A stretch of DNA of 42,807 nt from Bacteroidota bacterium (GCA_018266435.1 JAFEAL010000017.1:1-42807); one strand, 5' to 3'; shown: positions 14,638 to 24,716, numbered from the stretch's first letter. Notes: a model not told the origin generated them from the letters alone. Made by a program: numbers and translations.

Positions 14638-17331
14638 TTGACCAGCCGTAGTTTTTTTCGTGTTACCCTATCAGGCCTGCTCATGGTTATGGCACTATCC
14701 GGTCATGCCCAAAAGACAGTAAAAGACAGTTTGAAAAACAGATTAGAAAAAGCTACGACCAATGAAGAAAAGGTTGATATTCTCAATGAGTTGGCTTACC
14801 AGTATTATGATTTTAATGACAGTCTTGCTCTTGTATATGCCCATCAGGCACTTGCGCTAAGTCTAAAAGTAAACTATACCAGCGGAGCGCAGTATAGTTA
14901 TACCCTGGTTGGGCTGGGCTACTCCAGTGTAGGCAACTTTAAAGAAGCTACCCGGTATTATGCCAGGGCTGATAAGCTAACCGGCCAAAACACGGGAGGA
15001 AAAAAAATATACAACTTGCTGGTTTGGGGCAACATCTATTGGTATCGCGGGCATCTTGATTCGGCTATCATTTTATACAAAAAGGCGAAGTCATTCATGC
15101 TTTCGAATGATTTCATCAACCTAACCAGTTACTATAAAAACATGGCCCAGGTGGCCACACAACAGTGGCAAAATAATAAAGCACTCAACTACCTCGATAG
15201 CTCTGCTTACTATTTAAACTTGATTGGCAAAGCCGACCGCTATCAGACTTTGGAGATATACTCAGTTTATAACGAGGTCTACCAAAAACTTTATAATTAT
15301 GATAAAGCCAAAGAGTACTTAGACAAAATGTGTAATACGGCTGAGAAACTGGAAGACTACTATCACCAAATCAAGTGCAGAGTTAACCGCTCGCATTTTC
15401 AATTGGATCAGTCAAAATTCATGGATGCATTAAAAGAAGCGATGAATGCATTAAATCTGGGTAGTCAATATAATTTTCCTCCGGAGTATGTTTCACTGCT
15501 TACCACCTTAGGCGAAGTTTACGTGGAGATTGGCGACTATGACATGGCTGCCGATTACTATTACCGGGCGCTGAAGTTAGCTGAGCAAACCGGGTTAGAT
15601 GAGAGAGCAGCCTTCATGCTGAATAAATTAGCCTGGATCAATAAAGACCAGGGAAAATACGCCCAGGCACTTGACCTGGTAAACAAGTCGCAACGGTTAT
15701 ACACTTCAATCAATAACAAAAAAGGTATTGCCGACTGCCATAATACACGCGGACTCGTGTATTTACTGATGAATAAACTGAATGAATCTATTGCAGAACA
15801 CCAACTGGCGCTTGAAACACGTCAGCTACTTGAGCACAACGAGGGTATATCAGCCTCTTTATTTAACATCTCACTTGTGTTTGAAGCACGGGGCAGTTTT
15901 GATCAGGCGCTTGACTACCAACTACAGTCATTGGCCATCGAAGAAAAACTTCAAAATAAATTAGGCTTAGGAATTTCGTATGGAGCATTGGGCGGTTTAT
16001 TACTGAAAATGAAACAGATGTCTCGTGCTAAACATTATCTTGATCTGGCTAAAAAGATCGGCAAACAAATCAATACACCACTACTGCTCAGAAACACTTC
16101 TACTAACCTCGTGATGTACTACGAGATGACAGGTGACTATAAACAAGCCCTTGCTGCCCAAAAAGACTATCAAGTAATTAATGATTCCATTTTCTCCCGC
16201 ATAGGCGCCATTAAACTGGTAGAAATGGAAACCCAGTACAAAGTGAGGCAACGCGAGCAAGAGCTGCAGACCTTGCAACAACAACAGCAAGATCAGGAAA
16301 ATCGCATTCAACTGCAGGAATCTTCTATACGTTACCGAAACTGGATCATTGCACTAGGCTCATTCAGTTTTAGCTTAGCTATGATTATGCTCGGGTTAGG
16401 GTATAGATTTTACGCACAGAAAAAGCAAGCCAATAAAGAACTGCATGAGCAAAAAGAAGAAATACAAGCTCAGGCCGAAGAATTGATTGAAGCGAATCAA
16501 TCATTGAGCCAAATGACTGATACCCTCAAAGAAAAAAATGAAGAAATACACTTGCAGTCTGAAAAATTAGTTCAGGCCAATCAGTTGTTAAGTGATATAA
16601 ATAAAAACCTGGAAGAAAAAATTAAATCAAGAACCGAAGATTTACGCAAAGCTTTTCAGGAACTGGACACATTCTTTTACCGGTCATCGCACGACTTTAG
16701 AAGACCGCTTACCACATTTATGGGATTGGCCGAAGTGGCAAAAATGACGGTAAAAGATGCCTACGCTCTTGAGTTGTTTGAGAAAGTGAACCTTACCGCA
16801 CACTCCCTCGATACCATGCTGGGCAAACTGCAATCCATTAGCAATCTGGGCGGTCAGCAACTGGAGTTTAGAGAAGTGATGCTTAAAGAGATGGTAGAAG
16901 AAATTATGTTTGGTTTTGAAGATCTCATCAATCAACACCACATTCGCTGGACATTGGATGTACAGCCGGGCATTTCTTTTTATTCTTACCCCGTATTGGT
17001 AAAGATCATACTGACCAACCTCATTGAAAATGCTATACATTTCAGTATGTTCCAAGATCCTTTCATTAGTATCAACCTCTTTGCCGAAAATAACCATTTG
17101 AATATTGTGGTGAAAGACAATGGCCAGGGTATTGACCCGGCTTATCAAAGCCACATTTTTGATATGTACTTCCGCGCCAACTATCTGTCAAAAGGAAATG
17201 GCCTTGGTTTATACATTGTAAAGAAAGCAGTAGAGAAATTAGAAGGAAAAATTTTCTTTGAGAGCCAACTAGGAAAAGGAACAGAATTTAAAATTGTGCT
17301 TCCTTTAAGAAAAAATGTTGAGTTTGCTTGA
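14638..17331 (+). CDS. TPR-containing sensor histidine kinase
   Basis: Membrane-bound sensor kinase of 897 residues. A signal peptide (cleavage near ALSGHAQ) is followed by a long periplasmic array of tetratricopeptide repeats (about 30-520, with repeated A..Y.RA and Y..AL patterns), a Gln/Glu-rich coil, one transmembrane helix (about 568-592), a second coiled coil (about 595-670) and the kinase core. The H box SSHDFRRPL has the phospho-acceptor H685; the N box LTNLIENAIHFS (around 793-804), KDNGQGI and GLGLYIVKKAVE are intact. The start is TTG at 14638 because a TAA is in frame four codons upstream and this start alone gives a full signal peptide. No response regulator is adjacent, so it is an orphan here. 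It converges on the CDF exporter gene. Confidence 0.9.
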   Translation: MTSRSFFRVTLSGLLMVMALSGHAQKTVKDSLKNRLEKATTNEEKVDILNELAYQYYDFNDSLALVYAHQALALSLKVNYTSGAQYSYTLVGLGYSSVGNFKEATRYYARADKLTGQNTGGKKIYNLLVWGNIYWYRGHLDSAIILYKKAKSFMLSNDFINLTSYYKNMAQVATQQWQNNKALNYLDSSAYYLNLIGKADRYQTLEIYSVYNEVYQKLYNYDKAKEYLDKMCNTAEKLEDYYHQIKCRVNRSHFQLDQSKFMDALKEAMNALNLGSQYNFPPEYVSLLTTLGEVYVEIGDYDMAADYYYRALKLAEQTGLDERAAFMLNKLAWINKDQGKYAQALDLVNKSQRLYTSINNKKGIADCHNTRGLVYLLMNKLNESIAEHQLALETRQLLEHNEGISASLFNISLVFEARGSFDQALDYQLQSLAIEEKLQNKLGLGISYGALGGLLLKMKQMSRAKHYLDLAKKIGKQINTPLLLRNTSTNLVMYYEMTGDYKQALAAQKDYQVINDSIFSRIGAIKLVEMETQYKVRQREQELQTLQQQQQDQENRIQLQESSIRYRNWIIALGSFSFSLAMIMLGLGYRFYAQKKQANKELHEQKEEIQAQAEELIEANQSLSQMTDTLKEKNEEIHLQSEKLVQANQLLSDINKNLEEKIKSRTEDLRKAFQELDTFFYRSSHDFRRPLTTFMGLAEVAKMTVKDAYALELFEKVNLTAHSLDTMLGKLQSISNLGGQQLEFREVMLKEMVEEIMFGFEDLINQHHIRWTLDVQPGISFYSYPVLVKIILTNLIENAIHFSMFQDPFISINLFAENNHLNIVVKDNGQGIDPAYQSHIFDMYFRANYLSKGNGLGLYIVKKAVEKLEGKIFFESQLGKGTEFKIVLPLRKNVEFA

Positions 17332-17358
17332 AGATAAGCCAAAACCGCAATGCATCCC

Positions 17359-18258
17359 TCAGCAATGCTGATCGCATATAGTTTGTACATCTTTTTCAAT
17401 TTGTATAGTGGTGTGGTCGATGTGAAACCGGCTGTGCAATTCTGTTTTTACAAACCCGATCAACGATTCGCTTTCTTGTGGCACCACTAAGTGAACAGTA
17501 AGAGCGGTGGTATTGGTGCTCATGGCCCACACATGTAAATCGTGCAGGCTGGTTACTCCTTTGACTGACAGTAAAAAAGTTTTAATGGCATCGATATTTA
17601 TATTGTTGGGCACGCCATCCAGCGAAAGCCGCCATGAGTCTTTAAATAATTGCCAACTGCTGACAATGATTACTATGCCTATGATTAAACTGGCTGCAGC
17701 ATCGAGCCAAAACCAATGCGTGTAGAACACCAGTATACCTGAAACCACCACACCCAGTGAAACCAAGGCATCGGCCACCATGTGTAAATAAGCTCCTTTG
17801 GTATTGAGGTCTTTTTCTTTGTCTTTAAAAAAAAGTAGAGCAGTTGCTCCATTAATGATGATGCCGGCAAAAGCTACCCAAGCCATAGCAAGCCCGTTAA
17901 CCTCGTGCGTATGGTGTAGTCGTTCAATCGCCTCCCACCCTATTGCACCAACCATGAGTAACAAAGTAAATGCATTGATCAGCGCTACTAAAATAGTTGT
18001 CTTGCCAAAACCATAAGTAAACCGCTCCGTAGCTTTACGTTGGGCAAATTGGTTGGCCAATAGCACCAACACTAAACTGGCCACATCGCTCAGGTTGTGA
18101 CCGGCATCTGACAATAGCGAAAGTGAGCCTGCCCACCAACCTGCAGCTGCCTCGATGACCACAAACACCACATTCAGTACAATACCCGTTATAAAAACGC
18201 GATTCATGGATTGATAATGATGGTGATGGTGATGATGATCGTGGGTGTGATGGGTCAT
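17359..18258 (-). CDS. cation diffusion facilitator (CzcD/ZitB-like) metal exporter
   Basis: Inner membrane metal/proton antiporter of 299 residues, probably exporting Zn2+ and related divalent ions. The N terminus is extremely His-rich (10 of the first 14 residues). Transmembrane metal-site motifs are D51-xx-H54-xxx-D58 in helix 2 (DAGHNLSDV) and H159-xxx-D163 in helix 5 (HMVADALVS). A cytoplasmic C-terminal domain follows (HDLHVWAMST) and the protein ends in DQHC. It is transcribed away from the RND metal efflux genes, with about 200 bp between them, so the two systems form one metal-resistance locus. Confidence 0.92.
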   Translation of the reverse strand: MTHHTHDHHHHHHHYQSMNRVFITGIVLNVVFVVIEAAAGWWAGSLSLLSDAGHNLSDVASLVLVLLANQFAQRKATERFTYGFGKTTILVALINAFTLLLMVGAIGWEAIERLHHTHEVNGLAMAWVAFAGIIINGATALLFFKDKEKDLNTKGAYLHMVADALVSLGVVVSGILVFYTHWFWLDAAASLIIGIVIIVSSWQLFKDSWRLSLDGVPNNINIDAIKTFLLSVKGVTSLHDLHVWAMSTNTTALTVHLVVPQESESLIGFVKTELHSRFHIDHTTIQIEKDVQTICDQHC

Positions 18259-18467
18259 ACTCTATTCAGCTTCAAAAGTAGTAAACAAGATTGATGAATG
18301 GCAGAATCCAAATTCATGGTAAATGACACAACTAAACTGCACCAAAAGGTTGAAACACATGCTTATTTATCGTTTTAGTAAGATGCCTTCAAAAAAAATC
18401 TTGTAACATTGCAAGGATTACACCTGTACGGATTTTTTAATTATTTAATCCTTTTAATTTATTGACA

Positions 18468-19583
18468 ATGAGGAGTTTAATTGTGATTAATTCATTTTTA
18501 ATTTTAATTTTATTTTTTTTTAATTCTTGTAAAAAAAATAATCAGCTTGAAGTAGTGAATTATCGGTTGGTTGCAGACGAGATTTATATTCCAGACAGTT
18601 CCAATATACGTCCCAAACTAAAAATTGAATTTGCTAAAAAGGAGCCGCACCAGTTACAGATATATAGTGCGGCCAAGATCAAGGCTATTCCTAATAACTA
18701 TGCTGAAATTTCAGCTCCTTTTAACGGAAGGATTACCGAATCTTTCGTACGGTTAGGGCAGAACGTAAACCGGGGCACTCCCCTGTTTGCAATTTACTCA
18801 TCTGATTATACCGATGCGCAAAAAATGTTTTTGCAAGACAAACAACAATACTTGTTGTCTGAAAAAGATTTTAAACGACAAAAAGATTTACTCGACAACG
18901 GTGTGGGAGTTCAGCGAGATTATGAAACAGCCCGTACAACATTTGAGAATAGCAAAAGTGAATTAGAAAAAGCCATTGCCAGTATTAGGATTTTTGGAGT
19001 TGACCCTGACAAAATGATTTTTGGCGAACCACTAATTGTCCGGTCGCCCATCATAGGCCAAGTCATTAAAAATTCAATAGTCGTTGGAAAATATTTAACG
19101 GATAACAGCAATTCTATTTTGACTGTAGCTGAGATTTCTAAAGTTTGGATTACAGCATCTGTAAAAGAAAAAGATATTCGTTTTATCGAAGAAGGTGATG
19201 AAACTGAAGCCGAGGTAACAGCACACCCCGGAGAAATTTTTAAAGGCAAAGTATATCATATTGACGAAATTGTGGATGAAGACACCCGCTCGATCAATGT
19301 GCTAATTGAGTGCCCCAACCGTGGCGAAAAGCTAAAACCCGGCATGTATGCCACAGTGAAATTTACACAACGCCCAGGTCAGGCCGTGTTAATTCCCACC
19401 TCTGCGTTGCTTCAGTACAATGACCGCAACTTTGTTTATGTGCAAACCACACCGTGGCATTTTAAAAAACAAATCGTGAGTACGGCCGAGACCATTAACG
19501 ACCGTACCGTAATAGCAGAAGGACTGACCGGTAATGAATCCATCATTGTTCAGGGCGGGTTTTATTTATTGGAGGCCAAATAG
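18468..19583 (+). CDS. RND efflux periplasmic adaptor (CzcB/CusB-like), lipoprotein
   Basis: Membrane fusion protein of 371 residues linking the inner membrane RND pump to the outer membrane channel. The N terminus is a lipoprotein signal (hydrophobic run ending FFFNSCKKN, acylation at the Cys). It has the split biotinyl-lipoyl domain (NYAEISAPFNGRITESFVRLG and later VRSPIIGQVIKNSIVVG), an alpha-hairpin between them and the beta-barrel region with GEKLKPGMYATVKF. The ATG at 18468 is preferred to an in-frame TTG two codons earlier. It is followed after 2 bp by the RND pump gene. Metal specificity is inferred from the pump next to it. Confidence 0.9.
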   Translation: MRSLIVINSFLILILFFFNSCKKNNQLEVVNYRLVADEIYIPDSSNIRPKLKIEFAKKEPHQLQIYSAAKIKAIPNNYAEISAPFNGRITESFVRLGQNVNRGTPLFAIYSSDYTDAQKMFLQDKQQYLLSEKDFKRQKDLLDNGVGVQRDYETARTTFENSKSELEKAIASIRIFGVDPDKMIFGEPLIVRSPIIGQVIKNSIVVGKYLTDNSNSILTVAEISKVWITASVKEKDIRFIEEGDETEAEVTAHPGEIFKGKVYHIDEIVDEDTRSINVLIECPNRGEKLKPGMYATVKFTQRPGQAVLIPTSALLQYNDRNFVYVQTTPWHFKKQIVSTAETINDRTVIAEGLTGNESIIVQGGFYLLEAK

Positions 19584-19585
19584 TT

Positions 19586-22500
19586 ATGAAGAAACTTATT
19601 TTCACAGCTATTCATAAGCGCTGGCTCTTCATGGCGCTTTTTGTCTTGGTAGTTTTTGTTGGCTATTACTCCTGGGAACAACTATCGGTAGAAGCTTACC
19701 CCGATATAGCGGATGTTACTTCGCAGGTAGTTACGCAAGTTCCCGGGTTGGCAGCAGAAGAAGTTGAGTTGCAGATCACCATTCCTATTGAGCGGGCACT
19801 AAACGGTCTTCCTGGCATGCACATCATGCGTAGCCGCAGCACGTTTGGCCTTTCCATGATCACCATAGTTTTTGAAGATGGAATTGAAGACTACTGGAGC
19901 CGGCAGCGTATAGAAGAACGATTGGCACAACTGAATTTACCCAAAGGTGCCGTACCCAGTTTAGACCCACTAACCTCTCCTATTGGTGAAATTTACCGCT
20001 ACATCGTAGAAAGTGACCGCTATGACATCCGCATGTTGAAAGACCTGCAAGATTGGGTAATTATTCCGCGGATTAAACAAGTACAAGGTATTGCCGATGT
20101 TACCAATTTTGGAGGAATCACCACACAATACCAGGTAGAGATTGATCCTAAAAAATTAGAACAATACCGAACCACCCTGGTTGATGTGGAAAACGCCATT
20201 AATAATAATAACAACAACGTAGGAGGAAGCATACTAACCCGGGGAGAACTGGGCTACGTAGTTCGTGGAATTGGATTATTAAAAAACCTTGAAGACCTCG
20301 GAAACATTGTGGTAAAAAGCCAGAAAGGTGTTCCTATATTTTTAAAAGACCTTGGTACGTTGAAGTATGGAATCTTAGAACGCAAGGGTATTTTAGGCTA
20401 CACCAACCACAACAAATCCATTCCTGAAAGCATCGAAGGTATCGTGCTCTTATTGAAAAAGGAAAACCCTTCACGCGTGCTGGCCGGTGTGCACGCGGCA
20501 GTGAACGAACTTAATCATGAGGTATTACCCGAAGGGGTAAAAATTGTGCCCTACATGGATCGCACCAATCTGGTAGAAACAACCCTTGAAACAGTTTCGC
20601 ATACCTTGATTGAAGGTATTATGCTGGTTGTGATCGTGCTCATTATTTTCCTTGGTAACTGGAAAGGTGCTTTACTGGTAGCAGTAACTATTCCTCTCTC
20701 ACTTCTGGTGGCTTTTATTTTGATGCACCTAACCAATATTCCGGCCAACCTGCTTTCACTGGGCGCAATTGATTTTGGAGTAATTGTAGACGGTGCCATT
20801 GTGATGATGGAAACCATTTTGAAAGTGCGTGAAGATGACCCGCACAGCCAGCTTCACGAACATGATATTGGTAAGAGAGCACTTCATGTAGCTAAGCCGG
20901 TGCTGTTTGCCACCATGATTATCATCACCGCTTATTTGCCGCTGTTTGCTTTTGAGCGGGTGGAAAAGAAATTGTTTACTCCCATGGCCTTCACCGTAAG
21001 CTATGCCCTCTTTGGAGCACTGTGCGTAGCCATGCTGCTGATACCCGGGTTGGCGTATGCTGTGTATAACAAACCTCAAAAACTTTTTCATAACAAATGG
21101 CTCGAAAAACTCACGCATCTTTATCATACGCGGGTAATCAAAATTATCAACCAGCCTAAAAAAATATTTGCTCCTCTTGGTGTGGTTTTGATTGGCGCGG
21201 TTGTGCTCACCTTGACTGTAGGAAAAGATTTTTTGCCTCCACTGGACGAAGGTTCTATTTGGTTGCAAGTCACATTACCCCCCGGCATTTCATTAACCAA
21301 ATCAAAACAGATGGCCGATACCCTTCGTGCTATCACCCTACGCCACGAAGAGGTAACCTACATGGTTACTCAGTTAGGCCGCAATGACAATGGCACCGAC
21401 TCATGGACACCCTCACATTACGAGTGTTCTGTGGGCCTGAAACCCTACAAGCAGTGGAAACACGGAAGAACCAAATACAACCTCATTGTTGATTTGGCGG
21501 CAGATTATGCAAAGGTGCCCGGGTACACGGTAGGCTTTTCTCAACCAATGATCGATGGTGTGATGGATAAAATTGCTGGGGCACACAGCGAGCTGGTCGT
21601 TAAAATATTTGGGAAAGACTTTAAAGAAACAAGACGTATTGCCGAAGATGTACTGAAAACTCTTAGAGGCATCAAAGGTGCTGTGGATTTAGCCATTGAT
21701 CAGGAGCCCCCCCTGCCACAACTGCAAGTAAAGATTGACCGTGAGGCCGTGGCTCGTTATGGGCTCAATGTTTCTGATGTAGCCGATTTAATTGAAGTGG
21801 CCATTGGAGGGAAAGCCGTGTCGCAAATATTTATTGGCGAGCGGGTATACGATATTACAGCCCGGTTTAATGAAGAAAGCCGTGGCACCCCCGAAGCAAT
21901 CGCTAACCTGATGCTCACCACACCCGATGGTGCACGCATTCCGGTCTCACAAGTAGGAAAAGTAGAGTTAAATACTGGCGAAAGCACCATTACCCGAGAA
22001 ATGAACAAACGTCACCTAACGGTGAAATTAAATTTACGAGGCACTGACTTAACCACTTTTGTGGCTGAGGGGCAAAAGAAAATTGAAGAGCGCGTAAAAT
22101 ATGATCATGAAAAATATTCGATTAAATGGGGTGGACAGTTTGAAAATCAGCGCAGGGCGTATGCACGCCTGGCGGTTATTGTGCCATTAGCCTTGGCCAT
22201 TATGTTCTTGTTGCTGTATGGTGCATTTGGTGAGTTCAGGCAAGCAGGACTTATTCTATCGGTTGTTCCACTGGCACTCTTTGGCGGAATGCTGGCCCTC
22301 AATGTGCGGGGTATGACACTCAACGTATCATCGGCAGTGGGCTTTATCGCATTATTTGGAGTAGCTATTCAAAACGGAGTAATCATGATTTCTAATTTTA
22401 ATCAGCTACGCAAAGAAGGAATGGATTTAAAGCAAGCTGTAGTGGAAGGTGCCAAAATACGCTTTCGGCCAATACTCATGACCGCCACAGTTGCCGTTCT

Positions 22501-22696
22501 CGGATTGTTGCCGGCTTCATTAGCAACAGGCATCGGCTCTGATGTGCAGCGCCCGTTAGCAACGGTTATTGTGTACGGACTGCTTTTTGCCACAGCCATC
22601 ACGTTATTCGTATTGCCTGCGATGTATTATATGGTAGAAAATAAATGGGGTCATGACTTTACCGTGAGCTCAGAAATGCATAAAGACGAACATTGA
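19586..22696 (+). CDS. heavy-metal efflux RND pump (CzcA/CusA family)
   Basis: Proton-driven inner membrane pump of 1036 residues exporting metal ions through a tripartite complex. It begins with the HME-family start (KKLIFTAIHKRWLFMALF, EAYPDIADVTSQVVTQVPG). Helix 4 carries DFGVIVDGAIVMME with D396, D402 and E409, the same spacing as the proton-relay residues D402/D408/E415 of CzcA, which places it with the divalent-cation HME pumps rather than drug pumps. A six-Asn run (near 205-212) is a family feature. Its stop overlaps the start of the TolC-like gene (TGATG), so translation is probably coupled. Zn/Co/Ni versus Cu/Ag cannot be settled by eye. Confidence 0.93.
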   Translation: MKKLIFTAIHKRWLFMALFVLVVFVGYYSWEQLSVEAYPDIADVTSQVVTQVPGLAAEEVELQITIPIERALNGLPGMHIMRSRSTFGLSMITIVFEDGIEDYWSRQRIEERLAQLNLPKGAVPSLDPLTSPIGEIYRYIVESDRYDIRMLKDLQDWVIIPRIKQVQGIADVTNFGGITTQYQVEIDPKKLEQYRTTLVDVENAINNNNNNVGGSILTRGELGYVVRGIGLLKNLEDLGNIVVKSQKGVPIFLKDLGTLKYGILERKGILGYTNHNKSIPESIEGIVLLLKKENPSRVLAGVHAAVNELNHEVLPEGVKIVPYMDRTNLVETTLETVSHTLIEGIMLVVIVLIIFLGNWKGALLVAVTIPLSLLVAFILMHLTNIPANLLSLGAIDFGVIVDGAIVMMETILKVREDDPHSQLHEHDIGKRALHVAKPVLFATMIIITAYLPLFAFERVEKKLFTPMAFTVSYALFGALCVAMLLIPGLAYAVYNKPQKLFHNKWLEKLTHLYHTRVIKIINQPKKIFAPLGVVLIGAVVLTLTVGKDFLPPLDEGSIWLQVTLPPGISLTKSKQMADTLRAITLRHEEVTYMVTQLGRNDNGTDSWTPSHYECSVGLKPYKQWKHGRTKYNLIVDLAADYAKVPGYTVGFSQPMIDGVMDKIAGAHSELVVKIFGKDFKETRRIAEDVLKTLRGIKGAVDLAIDQEPPLPQLQVKIDREAVARYGLNVSDVADLIEVAIGGKAVSQIFIGERVYDITARFNEESRGTPEAIANLMLTTPDGARIPVSQVGKVELNTGESTITREMNKRHLTVKLNLRGTDLTTFVAEGQKKIEERVKYDHEKYSIKWGGQFENQRRAYARLAVIVPLALAIMFLLLYGAFGEFRQAGLILSVVPLALFGGMLALNVRGMTLNVSSAVGFIALFGVAIQNGVIMISNFNQLRKEGMDLKQAVVEGAKIRFRPILMTATVAVLGLLPASLATGIGSDVQRPLATVIVYGLLFATAITLFVLPAMYYMVENKWGHDFTVSSEMHKDEH

Positions 22697-23973
22697 TGAA
22701 GCACTTTTTATATTTCTCGTTCTTCTTTTTCCTTGCTGTTGATGCTGCGGGGCAGGTAGATACCTTGTTCACACGAAAAAGAATTACTTTCCCCGAGTAC
22801 CTGGAAGCCGTTGGTAAAGGAAACTTAAATTATGCCGTTCAAAAATTCAATGTAGATATTGCTTATGCAGGAATTGAAATTGCTAAAATATTTCCCAACC
22901 CCGAAATTTATTATGGGTATATAAACATGGGGCAAGGCCGGATGAAGGCAGGATATGGATATTCTGTAAACGCCAATACCACACTTGAATTGGGCGGAAA
23001 ACGAAAAGCCCGGATTGATTTAGCTAATAACGGAACAGAACTGGCCAAAGCACAACTCGAAGATTTTTTCAGAAACCTTCGGGCTGATGCCACTTTGGCT
23101 TTTCTCAATGCACTGTCTCAGCGCAACAGTTTGCGCGTTATGATCAACTCGTACGAAAGTATTAACAAATTAGCGGTTTCAGACAGCATCCGTTTCAAAT
23201 TGGGTTCCATCATGGAAATTGATGCCAAACAAAGCCGGCTCGAGGCAAGGTATTTGTTAAACAGCGTCATACAAACACAATCTAATTGGAAAGTTTCCCT
23301 GAACAACCTGAATTTGCTCGTGGGCAAACAAAACATGGATACGTTGTTATATCCCACCGGAAGGTTTGACCAGTTTGAACGCGACTTTGTTTACAAAGAT
23401 TTAGTAACCACCGCACTCAACAACCGGGCTGATTTATTAGCAGCTTTAAAAAATAAAAACGTAGCACAAAGTGCATTGAGGTTAGCCAAAGCCAATCGCA
23501 TGATTGATCTCGGCATTGTTATAGGCTCAAACAACACTTCGGTTGTAACCAATTTTGTAGAGCCTACACCCTCGCTGACTGCTGTTTATGGAGGAGTTAC
23601 CATACCTTTAAAATTTTCAAATAATTACAAAGGAGATTTACGAGCGGCCGAATACAATATCGCCCAGGCTGAATTGCAATACCGTCAGGTTGAATTGCAA
23701 GTGGAAACCGATGTGGCACAGGCATATTCACAATACATGGCCGGGCGCAAGCAGGTGCAACAATTTCAATCGGGGTTATTGAGTGAAGCTAAACGGGTGC
23801 TGGAAGGAAAAGTATATGCCTACCAGCGCGGGAAAACCTCACTACTCGAAGTGCTCAATTCTCAGCGCACCTACAATATCATACAGATGGATTATTTCAC
23901 TACGCTGTATAACTATGCTTCCGCATTGGTACAACTGGAAAGAGCAGCAGGAATATGGGATATCAATTTTTAA
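22696..23973 (+). CDS. TolC-family outer membrane channel (CzcC-like)
   Basis: Outer membrane efflux protein of 425 residues, third part of the CzcCBA-like system. A signal peptide ends near VDAAGQ. Two related halves carry the long amphipathic coils typical of TolC proteins, with NTTLELGGKRKARIDLANN in the first half and KTSLLEVLNSQRTYNI near the end. The ATG at 22696 overlaps the pump's TGA by one base; an in-frame TTG just before it is less likely. It is followed after 4 bp by a small barrel protein gene. Confidence 0.9.
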   Translation: MKHFLYFSFFFFLAVDAAGQVDTLFTRKRITFPEYLEAVGKGNLNYAVQKFNVDIAYAGIEIAKIFPNPEIYYGYINMGQGRMKAGYGYSVNANTTLELGGKRKARIDLANNGTELAKAQLEDFFRNLRADATLAFLNALSQRNSLRVMINSYESINKLAVSDSIRFKLGSIMEIDAKQSRLEARYLLNSVIQTQSNWKVSLNNLNLLVGKQNMDTLLYPTGRFDQFERDFVYKDLVTTALNNRADLLAALKNKNVAQSALRLAKANRMIDLGIVIGSNNTSVVTNFVEPTPSLTAVYGGVTIPLKFSNNYKGDLRAAEYNIAQAELQYRQVELQVETDVAQAYSQYMAGRKQVQQFQSGLLSEAKRVLEGKVYAYQRGKTSLLEVLNSQRTYNIIQMDYFTTLYNYASALVQLERAAGIWDINF

Positions 23974-23977
23974 ACAG

Positions 23978-24715
23978 ATGAAAAATAAAACAATAAGTAC
24001 CCTTGTTTTTGCTTTTGCCTGGTGTTTTGCACAAGCACAGGGAGAAACGAGAATTGGTATCAAAGCTGGCTATACATCGGCCAATGTTTTCGGATCTGAT
24101 TTGAATCAGCTTTCTAATAATGGAAGTGCTGAACCGCTGGGTGGATTTTTGTTTGGTGTTTATGTTGATTCAAAATTGTACAAGCATTTATGGCTTAAAT
24201 CAGAAGTGCTCACAACTCAGAAAGGCGCTGTATTGAAAATAAAAGATAAATGGAACCAACAATACAACAGCAATTTAAAAAGCCAGTACATTGTGGTGTA
24301 TCCGTTCTCGCCAACTTTTCATTACAAAGGATTTCAACTGCTGGCGGGGCCGTACATAAGCATGCTTCTTTCAGCCAGTGTACAAAGTAAAGATAGCTTG
24401 GGAAACCTCACCACCAACACCCAGGATTTTGGTACTGCCCCAAGGCTCTCCCACTATCGTCAGAAAATTGATGCGGGTATAGTATTTGGTTTGGAGTACC
24501 AAACCAAGTGGGGCATTACCATTGGAGGACGATATACTTATGGGTTTGTTCCAATCTATGAAAACGCTGATGCTATCGTAATAGTCAATGCTCCGGAGTT
24601 GCCTCAGCAGAAAATTTACAATAAAAGTCTGAGCATTTCCATAGGTTATACGTTTGGTAAACATAAGAAGGAAGAAAAGAAAGAAACTGATCCACTCCTT
24701 TTTAAACATCAATAA
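23978..24715 (+). CDS. outer membrane beta-barrel (PorT-like) protein
   Basis: Exported protein of 245 residues. A signal peptide ends at FAQAQG and the mature chain opens with TRIGIKAGYTSANVFGSD, the typical start of Bacteroidota outer membrane beta-barrel domain proteins; alternating strands run to a late SLSISIGYTFGK strand, followed by a Lys/Glu-rich tail rather than a terminal aromatic residue. The ATG at 23978 lies 4 bp after the TolC-like gene, so it probably belongs to the metal efflux transcript, but no function in metal export is known. It is convergent with leuA, with one base between the stop codons. Confidence 0.8.
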   Translation: MKNKTISTLVFAFAWCFAQAQGETRIGIKAGYTSANVFGSDLNQLSNNGSAEPLGGFLFGVYVDSKLYKHLWLKSEVLTTQKGAVLKIKDKWNQQYNSNLKSQYIVVYPFSPTFHYKGFQLLAGPYISMLLSASVQSKDSLGNLTTNTQDFGTAPRLSHYRQKIDAGIVFGLEYQTKWGITIGGRYTYGFVPIYENADAIVIVNAPELPQQKIYNKSLSISIGYTFGKHKKEEKKETDPLLFKHQ

Positions 24716-24716
24716 C

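Noticed and set aside
18203..18255. CAT/CAC-rich simple repeat
   Set aside because: It encodes the His-rich metal-binding N terminus of the CDF exporter.
18395..18420. CTTGT/GCAAG imperfect inverted repeat upstream of the CzcB-like gene
   Set aside because: Short arms with a mismatch and no promoter element nearby; too weak to call an operator.
20196..20220. AAT/AAC triplet run in the RND pump gene
   Set aside because: It encodes an Asn run that is a normal CzcA-family feature, not an expanded microsatellite.
20756..21268. 170-codon minus-strand frame inside the RND pump gene
   Set aside because: Antisense shadow of a conserved gene with intact motifs.
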